Part shown: positions 25,301 to 33,265 of the stretch, in pieces
Numbering within the stretch: position 1 is the first letter of the stretch
Layout of the letters: each line of letters begins with the position of its first letter
Assembly (NCBI GenBank): GCA_050747525.1
Contig: JBOGOC010000042.1
Coordinates: 4,968-68,967 of the forward strand
DNA from: JBOGOC01 sp050747525
GTDB taxonomy: Bacteria > Acidobacteriota > Polarisedimenticolia > JACPZX01 > DASXTC01
Reading direction: 5' to 3'
DNA length: 64,000 nucleotides
The notes under the pieces: generated by a model
Database searches by the model: none
What the model was told of the DNA's origin: nothing
What the model saw: only the letters and a program-made list of their open reading frames with translations
Position numbers and translations under genes: made by a program

Positions 25301-27121
25301 GAGCGCGATCTGCTGCTGCGTGATCCCGGCGAGCGGATGGATGGTCGGCGGCCCGCCGATCTCGGCCTCGTGCGCGATCCAGAAGCCCGAGGATCCGGGG
25401 ACGGGGGGCGTGCGGAAGGTGCGCTCAGGCCCCGTGCCGATGCGGTAGTGGTAGAGCGTGTCCTCTCTCAGGCCCGTCAGGACGGCTTCCCAGAAGGGGC
25501 CCGCGGAGGAATCGGGCATGGGAGAGGGGGGATCCCCCTGCACGGTGCTGGTCAGCAGGCCGGGCGCCGTCCCGTAAGCCAGGGTGCTCTCCGAGGCCGG
25601 GCCCCGCCAGTTGAAGGCCACGGTTTCCTCTCCCAGGATGGTCCAGTGGATCTCGTCCGCCGCCGCCGTGCCGCCGCCTGAAGGCGGCAGGTACGTCACG
25701 TGAAGAAGAGGGGCCCCCGTCGCGGAGCCGTTCCAGGCCTCGGCCACTCTCTTCCCCGATCCAGTGACGATCAAAGCCAGAGCATTTCCGCTCGTCCAAC
25801 CGGGGCGCGACAGGATCTCCTGCACGACCGCCGAGAGATCCGCTGTGCGCTGGCCGGGGCCGGCCGCTCCCACGGCGGTCCACGCCGGAGGCGACCAGGT
25901 GACTGAGGCGAGAGTGCGGGGGCGAGAAGAGATGTTCCCCGAGGTCGCGGCGAAGGTGGCCGCCTGGTCGGACGCCTCTCCCCGCCACGTCAGCGACGTC
26001 GCTTCCGACGTCACCTCGTCGACCTGCAGCTGGACCCAGGCCTCGATCACCTCGGCGCCGCGCGGAATGGGGAGCGCGGCGAAGCGCATGCCCACCAGCT
26101 GGTCGCCGAAGTCGTACACGAACTCCAGGTCGGTGCTCGTCGTGGAGACCACCCCCGCGACGCTTTCCTCGGCATCGTCCGATCCCGCGGAGACGCGCAC
26201 GTCGGCCACCTGTGGAGCCTGCTCGACGGCGACGGCCACGTCGTCGCTGGAGGTCAGCTCGCCGTCCGCGGCGCTCAGGCGCAGGATATAGGTGCCCGGG
26301 GCGCTGAATGAGACGGCCGTCGAGAGGGCCGCGGGGCTGGCGATGGAGGCGGTCCCCGGACCGCTCACCTTGGACCACGCCAGGGTCAGAAGCCCGGGAG
26401 AAACGGGGAGGCCATCGTCGCTCGCCGTCCCCTGGAGCGAGGCCCCCTGCGACACCAGGACCCTCTGGTCGGGGCCCGCGGAGACCTGGGGAGGCTGGTT
26501 GACGGGGATGAAGGGCTCGAACTCGACGTGCAGAAGAGCGGCGCCCGATGAGGAACCCTCGTAGGCATCGGCGACCCGGCGTCCCGCGCCGGTCAGCACG
26601 AAGGCCACGACCTGGCCGGCATTCCATCCTGACCGATTCACCACTTCCTGCAGGACCGCCGCCAGGTCGGGCGATCGCTGCGCCGACCCGGCCTGGCCTG
26701 TCGAGGTCCACGCGGGGATGGTCCATGAAACGGCGGCCGCAGTGCGCGCGCGCGACGAGATGTCGGCGGTAGAGGTCGTGAAGGCCGCGGGATTGTCCGC
26801 GGCCTGGGCGCGGATCGAGACCACGGTCGTCTCGCTGGTGGTCTCGTCCACCAGAAACTGAAGCCAGGCCGCCTGGATCCGCGCGCCCTGCGGGACGTTC
26901 AGCGCTCTGAAGCGCAGCCCTACGGTCTGGTTGGAGCCGTCATAGACCAGCTCGATGTCGGAGCTGGACAGAGACACCGTCCCTGTGGAGCTCTCCTCCG
27001 CGTCGTCCACTCCGCTCGAAACGCGCGTGTCCACGATCTGGACCGCCGCCCCTGGAAGATTTGTCGTTCCCCACAGCGCAAGACAGACACACGTCGACTT
27101 CGAGAAGAATGACCATCCCAT
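22355..27121 (-). CDS. Secreted mosaic protein: two shared modules, degenerate metallophosphoesterase, PKD, beta-helix
   Basis: A ~1588-residue secreted protein. Order: signal peptide (CVCLALWGTTNLPGAAV), module of the type in the two oxidases, Ig-like domain, second module, FN3-like domain, metallophosphoesterase-like domain, PKD-like domain, and a right-handed beta-helix of ~600 residues (from FYVSPQGSDSAAGS to PDTRSSRDVGAIPFG). The phosphoesterase part aligns by motif with purple-acid-phosphatase-like enzymes, but the metal ligands are replaced (GGLSF for GDLSY, GRHE for GNHE, SESRHYERS for GHDHNYERS). The beta-helix is a close paralogue of the one in the next gene. The ATG at 27121 is chosen for the signal peptide; a start at 27205 is possible. 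Neither has a good ribosome-binding site. Confidence 0.8.
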   Translation of the reverse strand: MGWSFFSKSTCVCLALWGTTNLPGAAVQIVDTRVSSGVDDAEESSTGTVSLSSSDIELVYDGSNQTVGLRFRALNVPQGARIQAAWLQFLVDETTSETTVVSIRAQAADNPAAFTTSTADISSRARTAAAVSWTIPAWTSTGQAGSAQRSPDLAAVLQEVVNRSGWNAGQVVAFVLTGAGRRVADAYEGSSSGAALLHVEFEPFIPVNQPPQVSAGPDQRVLVSQGASLQGTASDDGLPVSPGLLTLAWSKVSGPGTASIASPAALSTAVSFSAPGTYILRLSAADGELTSSDDVAVAVEQAPQVADVRVSAGSDDAEESVAGVVSTTSTDLEFVYDFGDQLVGMRFAALPIPRGAEVIEAWVQLQVDEVTSEATSLTWRGEASDQAATFAATSGNISSRPRTLASVTWSPPAWTAVGAAGPGQRTADLSAVVQEILSRPGWTSGNALALIVTGSGKRVAEAWNGSATGAPLLHVTYLPPSGGGTAAADEIHWTILGEETVAFNWRGPASESTLAYGTAPGLLTSTVQGDPPSPMPDSSAGPFWEAVLTGLREDTLYHYRIGTGPERTFRTPPVPGSSGFWIAHEAEIGGPPTIHPLAGITQQQIALDLSTITGDDRPRFVLAGGGLSFGDEAGPTAVDDHFNAVMAWSRSAAYMPAWGRHETVSGLDGRQNYEGRFEFPNSQDSPTVPPEGGPGEEWMWFDYGNTRFISYPEPLSGNWIDWRAKAITLMGQAQADPGIQFIVTWGSRSPFASGADTAGNSLLAYYLKELRGLHSKYVLNISSESRHYERSFPSQTGGLLHIVSAGGGAPLGDFQATQPLWSALRVNHLHHLRLRFLADRIEGYAICGPDGGGNTDTCVQDEVIDRWMLMRGGVSISNRPPASMIVSPMSSVTVTAGQSVNFQGEASEPDGNLPMRYSWTFGGAAAGSTLQDPGPIAFPTPGTYVVNFTAIDSLGLSDPTPDTRTITVVPAPAAGRTFYVSPQGSDSAAGSLTAPWRTVGFGAGRLAPGDTLLVRGGTYREAPSISVSGTAAQPITIASYPGETAVLDSGPADFRTAGNQDWELVDAALGEYRSVRTISGGTVYAYVAGIPGYRNGRMTLVPYKSSSPFRSTSDVYLDSSVPFYIGPGTWRNSDGRIHIRLSKTAEMRAVEARYGTVFASENADPRAYSIILSAASSTLTVRGSYLVFRGLTVHQAGQAISLASGAHDLTFDGVTAWMGNNTISVTGSGVYNVTILRSKLYGDVPQWVSWSDAKDAPAPADVLRGCSLNLGDGAHDVRIAWSHVRGGHDGIGVNDDEDRITVDHNRIENFADDCFELEGTTSVGRIEIFENYIGSCLVAIAPGQDTPAFEGPLLVYRNVIVLLSNPFVNRKAGINTWNGGGRFGYEYMFKHGTGSSYSTRNSHYYHNTLVMLNSGGKGLNLTPKYADDVRIANNLAIMVNGVVNGAYRVGSGMVWDGDLYWKVNTVDSASLLSGYDTVGSFSSATGYERNGLGGVSKRGTDPLFATWRPPVVNRSASVWELLPSGEVLKPSDFLLGVGSPAIGRGILIPDHRLLGRLPDTRSSRDVGAIPFGTPASAYDVFPFVPEAP

Positions 27122-27232
27122 GGATGAGAAGCCTGCTGGCGGGGCAGGGTTGATGACGCGCGGGGCGAACCGCCGATTTATACGATCAACCGTCACAGAG
27201 GTCAATCACGAAGTGACGAATCGATCTCTTTT

Positions 27233-30200
27233 CTACTTCTTCCTGCCCTTGCCGTGCGCGCGCACACCGTTCGGCGCCGCGGGAGCGGTCCTGTCGCTGC
27301 TGTTCACGTTGACCGTGACGCCCGCGGACGTGGTGCGATTGCCCGCCGCATCGCGGGCCACGGCCGTGATGGTCGGTGATCCAGACAGTCCGGAGGTGTT
27401 CCACTGCAGGGTGTAGGGAACCACGGTGATCTCGCCCCCGACGTTCACGCCGTCCACCTTGAACTGGACGCCGACCACGGCTTCGTTGTCGCTGGCGGAG
27501 GCGGCGAGAGTGACCTGGCCCGACACCGAGACGCCCGACGCCGGGGTCGTGATCGTGACGGTGGGCGCGACACGGTCGACGTTGCTCACCGTCACGTTGA
27601 CCGTGGTGGCGATGCTCCGGTTGCCGCCGGCGTCGCGCGCCACGGCGGACAGCGTGTGCGGCCCGTTGGCGATCTGCGTCGTGTCCACGGTGGTGGACCA
27701 GGGAGCGGTCATGTCCTCCGGACCGGCGTTCCCGCCATCCACGATGAACTGCACCCCCACCACCCCCGTGTTGTCGGAGGCCGAAGCCGTGACGGTGATG
27801 GAGCCGCTCAGGTTGGCTCCACCGAGCGGAGCCGTGATCAGGACGTTCGGCGACAGCGTGTCCGCGTTGTTCACGGTGACGCTCACCGAGCCCGACGTCC
27901 TGGTGTTGCCCGCAGCATCGCGCGCCACAGCCGTCAGCGTGTGCGCTCCGTTGGTGGCGGTCGTGGTGTCCCACATCACGCCGAACGGAGCCGCCGTGTC
28001 CTCCGAGCCGACGGCTGTCCCGTCCACGCGGAACTGCACGCCCGCCACGCCCACGTTGTCCGTCGCCGTGGCGGTGACGGGAACGTTCCCCGACAGCGTG
28101 ACTCCCGACACGGGAGCGCTGAGCGAGATGGTGGGCTGAGCCGTGTCGGCGTTGTTCACCGTGATCGTCACCGGGCTCGACACGGTCGTGTTACCCGCGG
28201 CGTCGCGCGCCACGGCCGACAGGGTGTGCGTGCCGTTGGACACGGTGGTGGAGCTCCACGAGATCGTCCAGGGCTGCGACGTGTCCTCGGAACCCACGTT
28301 CGAGCCATCCACGCGGAACTGCACACCCGTCACGCCCACGTTGTCCGTCGCGCTGGCCGAAATCGAGGTGGTCCCGGACACCGTCGAGCCTCCCGCAGGC
28401 GCGCTGATCGACACGCTCGGATCGGTGGTGTCGGAGTTGTTCACCGTGACCGTCACCGAGCTCGACAGGGCCGTGTTCCCTGCGGCGTCGCGCGCCACGG
28501 CAGACAGGGTGTGCGTGCCATTGGACACGGTGGTGGTGTTCCACGAGATCGTCCAGGGCTGCGACGTGTCCTCGGAGCCCACGTTCGAGCCGTCCACGCG
28601 GAACTGCACGCCTGTCACGCCCACGTTGTCGGAAGCGGTCGCGGACACGGGAACGACGCCCAGTACCGTGGTGCCTCCCGCGGGCGCGCTGATCGAGACG
28701 CTCGGAGCTGCGGTGTCTGTATTGTTCACGGTGACCGTCACCGAGGCCGACGTGGTGGTGTTGCCCGCAGCATCGCGCGCCACGGCCGTCAGGGTGTGCG
28801 TGCCGCCGGACACGGTGGTGGTGTTCCACGAGACCGTCCAGGGCGAAGACGTGTCCTCGGAGCCCAGGTTCGCTCCGTCCACGCGGAACTGCACGCCTGC
28901 CACCCCCACGTTGTCCGCCGCTGTGGCCGAAATCGACGTGGTCCCGGACACCGTCGAGCCGCCCGCGGGCGCGCTGATCGAGACGCTCGGAGCAGCGGTG
29001 TCTGCGTTGTTCACGGTGACCGTCACCGAGGCCGAGGTGGTGGTGTTGCCCGCGGCGTCACGCGCCACGGCCGTCAGGGTGTGCGTGCCGCCGGACACGG
29101 TGGTGGTGTTCCACGAGACGGTGTAAGGCGACGACGTGTCCTCGGAGCCCAGATTCGATCCGTCAACGCGGAACTGCACCCCGGCCACCGCCACGTTGTC
29201 GGTCGCCGTGGCCGACACCGACGTGGTGCCGGACACGGTGGAGCCGCCCGCGGGGGACGACACCGCCACGACCGGCGGGACCGGATCCGGGGCGCTCACG
29301 GTGACCGTCAGCGACGACGTCCGCCTGTTCCCCGCTGCGTCGCGGGCCTCCGCCGAGAGGGTGTGGATGCCCAGGGGCGCGGTGGTGGCGTCCCAGGTGA
29401 TGCTGTAGGGAGATGACGTGTCCTCCGCCCCGATGTTCGACCCGTCGAGCCTGAACTGGACCCCCGCCACGCCCACGTTGTCGCTGGCGTTCGCCGAGAC
29501 CGTGGTCGGGCCCCAGACCAGAGCGCCCGCCGAGGGCGATGTCAGCGACACGAGGGGCAGGGTGACGTCGCCGGTGGGCGGCGGGCCGCCGGGCACGAAC
29601 GGAAAGATGTTGTAGGCCGAAGCAGGCGTGCCGAACGGGATCGCTCCCACGTCCCGCGACGTGCGGGTGTCGGGCATCACTCCCAGCACGGGATGGTCGG
29701 GGATATCGATGCCGGCGCCGATCGCCGGGCTGCCGGCAGCCAGCAGGAAGTCGGACGGCTTGAGCCTCTCCCAGGCCGCCGGCAACTCCCATTCGGTGCG
29801 GGTCCGATCGGGGAAGGGCGGATTGAACGTGGCGAACTGAGGGTTGGTTCCGCGCCTGGCGACGGAGCCCTGTCCGTTTTCCTCGTAGCCGGTGGAGGAG
29901 TTGAACGCATCGACCGTGTCGTAGCTTCCCACCAGGCGATCGCTGTCGACGGTGTTCATCTTCCAGTAGATGTCGCCGTCCCACACCAGTCCCGATCCCG
30001 TGCGGTAGGCGCCGTTCACCACGCCGTTCACCATGATCATCAGGTTGTTGGCGATGCGGCCGTTGTCCGGGTACTTGGGGGTGATGTTGATCCCCTTCCC
30101 CCCGCTCCCCAGCATCACCATGGTGTTGTGGTAGTAGTGCGCGTTTTGGGTGGTGTAGCTGGAGCCCGTGCCGTGCTTGAACATGTACTCGGCCCCGTAC

Positions 30201-31504
30201 CGTCCGCCCCCGTTCCAGGTGTTGATCCCCTCCACGCGATTCACGTAGGGGTTCTCGAGCAGAACGATCACGTTGCGGTAGACCAGCAGCGGGCCCGGGA
30301 ACGACGCCGTGTCCTGGCCCGGCGCGATGGCCACCAGGCAGCTCCCGATGTAGTTCTCGAAGATCTCGATGCGCCCCACAGACGACGTGCCTTCCAGCTC
30401 GAAGCAGTCGTCGTGGAAGCTCTCGATGCGGTTGTGATCGACCACCAGGTTGTATTCCGAGTCGTTGACGCCGATGCCGTCGTGGCCGCCTCGCAGATGG
30501 TTGTACGAGATGCGGAAGTCGTGCGCGCCGCTCTCGAGGTTGAGGGAGCAGCCGCGCCACAGGTCGGCCGGCGCCGGCGCGTCCTTGGCGTCACTCCAGG
30601 CGATCCAGCGGGGCACGTCGCCGTACAGGCGCGAGTTCACGACGGTGATGCCGTACACCCCCGAGCCTCCCACGGCGATGGTGTTGTTGCCGGTCCAGGC
30701 CGTGATGCCGTCGAAGATGACATCGTGCACGCCGCTGCCCAGCTCGATGGTCTGGGCCGCCTGATGGAAGGTGATGTTCCGGATGACCAGGTACGAGCCG
30801 CGCACCGAAAGGGTCGTGGAGGCGTTGGAGATGACGATCGCGTAGTCGCGCGGGTCGGGCGTGTCCACGGGGAAGACCTCGCCGTAGCGCGCCTCGGCGT
30901 CTCTCATGTCCTGCGTCTTGGCCAGCCGGATGTGAATCCGGCTGTCGCTGTCGCGGAAAGTTCCCGGACCGACGTAGAACGACGAGGAGCTCGAGTAGGC
31001 CTCGCTGGTGCTGCGGAACGGGCCGGACGACGTGTAGGGGACCAGCCCTACACGTTCGTTGGCGTAGCCCGGGATCCCCAGGACGTAGCCGTAGATGTTG
31101 CCCGACGAGAAGGTCTTCACCGACCGCCATTCGCCCAGGGCCGCGTTCACCAGCTCCCAGTCGTTGTTCCCCGGGGTGCGGAACTCGGGGCCTCCCGGGT
31201 CGATGACGGCGGTCTCCCCCGCCACCCCCGCGATGGTGATGGGGGCCGCCGCGGTGCCGCTCACGGAGATGCTGGGCCGCTCGTAGTAGATCCCGCCATG
31301 CACGCGCAGGGTGTCTCCGGATGACAGGCGTCCGGCCGCGAAGCCGATCGTCCTGAAGGGGGCCGTCGCCGTGCCGGCGTTGCTGTCGCTGCCGGACGGC
31401 GAGACGTGGTACTCGGCGGCAAGGGAGGTGCCCGCGCCGAGCAGGAGCCCCGACAGGGCCACCATGGCGATCCGTGCGCGAGCCTGCATCGTGAGCCGTC
31501 CCAT
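27233..31504 (-). CDS. Secreted beta-helix protein with eight C-terminal Ig-like repeats
   Basis: A 1423-residue secreted protein. ATG at 31504 has GGGAGGG 5 nt upstream and a signal peptide (MVALSGLLLGAGTSLAAEY). Residues ~30-630 form a right-handed parallel beta-helix (YHVSPSGSDSNAGTA, many NNTI/VDHNRIE-type turns, ending DTRTSRDVGAIPFG), a fold common in polysaccharide lyases and surface proteins; no lyase active site can be named. Then eight ~95-residue bacterial Ig-like domains, each with a DNVGVAGVQFRVDG core and HTLTAVARDAAGN end. The protein stops with a basic tail (HGKGRKK). No sorting signal is seen. It follows a lipoprotein gene 29 bp upstream in what looks like one leftward transcript. 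Confidence 0.82.
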   Translation of the reverse strand: MGRLTMQARARIAMVALSGLLLGAGTSLAAEYHVSPSGSDSNAGTATAPFRTIGFAAGRLSSGDTLRVHGGIYYERPSISVSGTAAAPITIAGVAGETAVIDPGGPEFRTPGNNDWELVNAALGEWRSVKTFSSGNIYGYVLGIPGYANERVGLVPYTSSGPFRSTSEAYSSSSSFYVGPGTFRDSDSRIHIRLAKTQDMRDAEARYGEVFPVDTPDPRDYAIVISNASTTLSVRGSYLVIRNITFHQAAQTIELGSGVHDVIFDGITAWTGNNTIAVGGSGVYGITVVNSRLYGDVPRWIAWSDAKDAPAPADLWRGCSLNLESGAHDFRISYNHLRGGHDGIGVNDSEYNLVVDHNRIESFHDDCFELEGTSSVGRIEIFENYIGSCLVAIAPGQDTASFPGPLLVYRNVIVLLENPYVNRVEGINTWNGGGRYGAEYMFKHGTGSSYTTQNAHYYHNTMVMLGSGGKGINITPKYPDNGRIANNLMIMVNGVVNGAYRTGSGLVWDGDIYWKMNTVDSDRLVGSYDTVDAFNSSTGYEENGQGSVARRGTNPQFATFNPPFPDRTRTEWELPAAWERLKPSDFLLAAGSPAIGAGIDIPDHPVLGVMPDTRTSRDVGAIPFGTPASAYNIFPFVPGGPPPTGDVTLPLVSLTSPSAGALVWGPTTVSANASDNVGVAGVQFRLDGSNIGAEDTSSPYSITWDATTAPLGIHTLSAEARDAAGNRRTSSLTVTVSAPDPVPPVVAVSSPAGGSTVSGTTSVSATATDNVAVAGVQFRVDGSNLGSEDTSSPYTVSWNTTTVSGGTHTLTAVARDAAGNTTTSASVTVTVNNADTAAPSVSISAPAGGSTVSGTTSISATAADNVGVAGVQFRVDGANLGSEDTSSPWTVSWNTTTVSGGTHTLTAVARDAAGNTTTSASVTVTVNNTDTAAPSVSISAPAGGTTVLGVVPVSATASDNVGVTGVQFRVDGSNVGSEDTSQPWTISWNTTTVSNGTHTLSAVARDAAGNTALSSSVTVTVNNSDTTDPSVSISAPAGGSTVSGTTSISASATDNVGVTGVQFRVDGSNVGSEDTSQPWTISWSSTTVSNGTHTLSAVARDAAGNTTVSSPVTITVNNADTAQPTISLSAPVSGVTLSGNVPVTATATDNVGVAGVQFRVDGTAVGSEDTAAPFGVMWDTTTATNGAHTLTAVARDAAGNTRTSGSVSVTVNNADTLSPNVLITAPLGGANLSGSITVTASASDNTGVVGVQFIVDGGNAGPEDMTAPWSTTVDTTQIANGPHTLSAVARDAGGNRSIATTVNVTVSNVDRVAPTVTITTPASGVSVSGQVTLAASASDNEAVVGVQFKVDGVNVGGEITVVPYTLQWNTSGLSGSPTITAVARDAAGNRTTSAGVTVNVNSSDRTAPAAPNGVRAHGKGRKK
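27300..29570 (-). repeat. Tandem coding repeats: eight Ig-like domains, ~285-bp period
   Basis: The 3' half of the beta-helix gene repeats a ~285-bp unit. The phrase encoding the inter-domain strand recurs at about 28440, 28725 and 29010, exactly 285 bp apart, and the central units are nearly identical in DNA. Outer units (towards 27300 and 29570) are more divergent. This pattern indicates recent internal duplication or gene conversion in the middle of the array. Confidence 0.75.
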
Positions 31505-31533
31505 GGGACCCTCCCTGAAGCGGACCGACTGGC

Positions 31534-32157
31534 CTATTGCCCCGTGACGGAGCCACCCTGGTAGTTGAGCCCCGGGATGGCCTGCGGACTGTTGTTGTTG
31601 AGCGTGATGACCGCCGACCCGTTCATGCTCCCGGTGCCGAGGAAGTCGAGCCGGGACGCGCCCTGGTCCATCACGTGGAGCGTGATGACGACGATGTCCT
31701 TGCTGCCGCCCGGCGAGATGCTGTCGTTGACGCCGGGGTGCACCTTGGTGAAGCTGCCGAGTATCTTCCCGGTGCCGTTGTCACAGGTGCACTGCGGGTT
31801 GGAGGTGGCCAGCGGCGACGAGAGGAGCGTGCCCGGAGAGCAGGGATTCACGCCCGGGCACTGGGCGATGGACGGATCGAACTGCAGATCGAAGTTGACC
31901 CCGTAGATCCCCAGTGACGAATCGCAGTCGGTCACCTGCATCCCCACCGTCACCACGCGCCCCAGCACGTTGACCTTTCTCAGAGACAGCGTGTCCACGG
32001 CCGTATTGGGGCAGACCGGGCTCAGGTCGGCCACGAAGTTGCCGCTCACGCCGCTGGCCACGGGGTCGCTCCCGCCGGAGTCGCCCCCGCCCGAGCAGGC
32101 CGCCATCACCACGACGGTCGCCGCCACCAGTCCTGCCGAAGTCCACTTCACGCGCAT
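31534..32157 (-). CDS. Lipoprotein with cohesin-like beta-sandwich
   Basis: A 207-residue protein with a lipobox (VVMAACSGGG) and a GAGGAG ribosome-binding site. The mature part has the layout of cohesin-like domains: VGMQVTDCDSSLGIYGVNFD then LQFDPSIAQ, and later KDIVVITLHVMDQGASRLDF. Four or more Cys in the middle (CPGVNPC, CTCDNG) may form disulfides. It would sit in the outer membrane and could bind a dockerin-type ligand; the next gene upstream encodes a protein ending in a dockerin-like pair. The interaction is inferred from gene order and fold. Confidence 0.7.
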   Translation of the reverse strand: MRVKWTSAGLVAATVVVMAACSGGGDSGGSDPVASGVSGNFVADLSPVCPNTAVDTLSLRKVNVLGRVVTVGMQVTDCDSSLGIYGVNFDLQFDPSIAQCPGVNPCSPGTLLSSPLATSNPQCTCDNGTGKILGSFTKVHPGVNDSISPGGSKDIVVITLHVMDQGASRLDFLGTGSMNGSAVITLNNNSPQAIPGLNYQGGSVTGQ

Positions 32158-32167
32158 CCACTCTCCT

Positions 32168-33265
32168 CTAGAAGGGTCCCAGCATGCCGAAGTACAGGAT
32201 GAGCAGCGAAAGATCGGTCCCGTCGACCACCCCGTCCACGTTCAGGTCGTAGTTGATGGAATAGCGAGGCTCGCCCGAGCGCGCCGTGAAGGCCGCCGCC
32301 ACCTGCACCATGTCTCCCCCGTCGATACGGCTCGAACCGTTGATGTCCGCGCGCCCCAGGTTCACCAGGACATCGAAGCCTTCGGGGATGATGGAGAGCC
32401 CCCCGTCGGGGTTGGTGATCGTCACGTCCCGGCTGTCGGCCTGCGCGAACGGCCCGATGTCCAGCGTGGCCACCACGCGGGCCGGCGCCCCGCTGGTGTC
32501 CAGGGACCGGACCAGGATATCGGGGCCGAAGTCGACCGTCGCGCCCTGCGCCAGGTTCGCTCCGTAGAGCGTCACGCTCACCGACTCGATCCCCTGCCCT
32601 CCCGAGTACGGCTCCACCGAGCAGAGGGTCGGCATGAGCGTGGGGGTGACGGCCAGCACCTCTCCGAACGTGCTCTCGCGCCCGCCGGCGTCCTGGCTGG
32701 TCACGCTCACGTAGTAGGTCTTCTCCGCGTCCAGTCCCGTGAACTGCGCCTCCCCCGAGCCGGGCGCCACGCTGCGCGTGCGGGCCCGCGGAAGCGCCTC
32801 CGCGGGCGGCAGGTCGAAGAGGGACGGGTCCTCGGCCACGTACACGATGTAGGACGATTCCGTGCCGGCGGCCTGGTCCCACGACACGGTGAGACTGCCC
32901 GACGTGGTGGTGTCGCAAGGCTGGGCGGCCACCACGGGCGAGAACGCGCTCTCGTTGCCGCTGCTGTCGAAGCTGGTCACGGCGATGTAGTAGGTGCTCG
33001 TGGTCTCCAGGGAGCTGAACGTGGTGTCCAGTGTGTCGGGAGGCACCGCCCGCGTTGTGGCCTGGGCCCTGGCCTGGGCGGGAGACAGGTCGAAGACGCC
33101 CGAATCGGTGCTCAGGTAGACGCGGTAGCCGTTGAGATCCACGTCGGTCTGGTTGGCGTCCCAGTCGATCACCAGAACACCGGTGGTGGCGGCCCAGCTC
33201 GGCTGCAGGAAGGCGGCCAGAGCGATCAACCCGGCCAGCGTTCTCCTTCTATTCGACGGCGACAT
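32168..33265 (-). CDS. Secreted FN3-IPT protein with C-terminal dockerin-like repeats
   Basis: A 365-residue secreted protein: signal peptide (TLAGLIALAAFLQPSWA), two fibronectin-III domains (GYRVYLSTDSGVFDL and SSYIVYVAEDPSLFDLP), an IPT/TIG-like domain (VEPYSGGQGIESVSVTLYGA), and two Ca-binding dockerin-type loops at the end (DINGSSRIDGGDMVQVAAAF and DLNVDGVVDGTDLSLLILYF). Dockerins bind cohesins, and cohesin-like proteins flank this gene on both sides. The start overlaps the upstream gene by 17 bp. Dockerin-like repeats also occur outside cellulosomes, so the partner is not certain. Confidence 0.78.
   Translation of the reverse strand: MSPSNRRRTLAGLIALAAFLQPSWAATTGVLVIDWDANQTDVDLNGYRVYLSTDSGVFDLSPAQARAQATTRAVPPDTLDTTFSSLETTSTYYIAVTSFDSSGNESAFSPVVAAQPCDTTTSGSLTVSWDQAAGTESSYIVYVAEDPSLFDLPPAEALPRARTRSVAPGSGEAQFTGLDAEKTYYVSVTSQDAGGRESTFGEVLAVTPTLMPTLCSVEPYSGGQGIESVSVTLYGANLAQGATVDFGPDILVRSLDTSGAPARVVATLDIGPFAQADSRDVTITNPDGGLSIIPEGFDVLVNLGRADINGSSRIDGGDMVQVAAAFTARSGEPRYSINYDLNVDGVVDGTDLSLLILYFGMLGPF

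Noticed and set aside
27300..29570. Regular repeats that could be taken for a CRISPR or non-coding minisatellite
   Set aside because: The unit is 285 bp, in frame, and encodes Ig-like domains; no short repeat-spacer structure exists. I saw no CRISPR array in the window.
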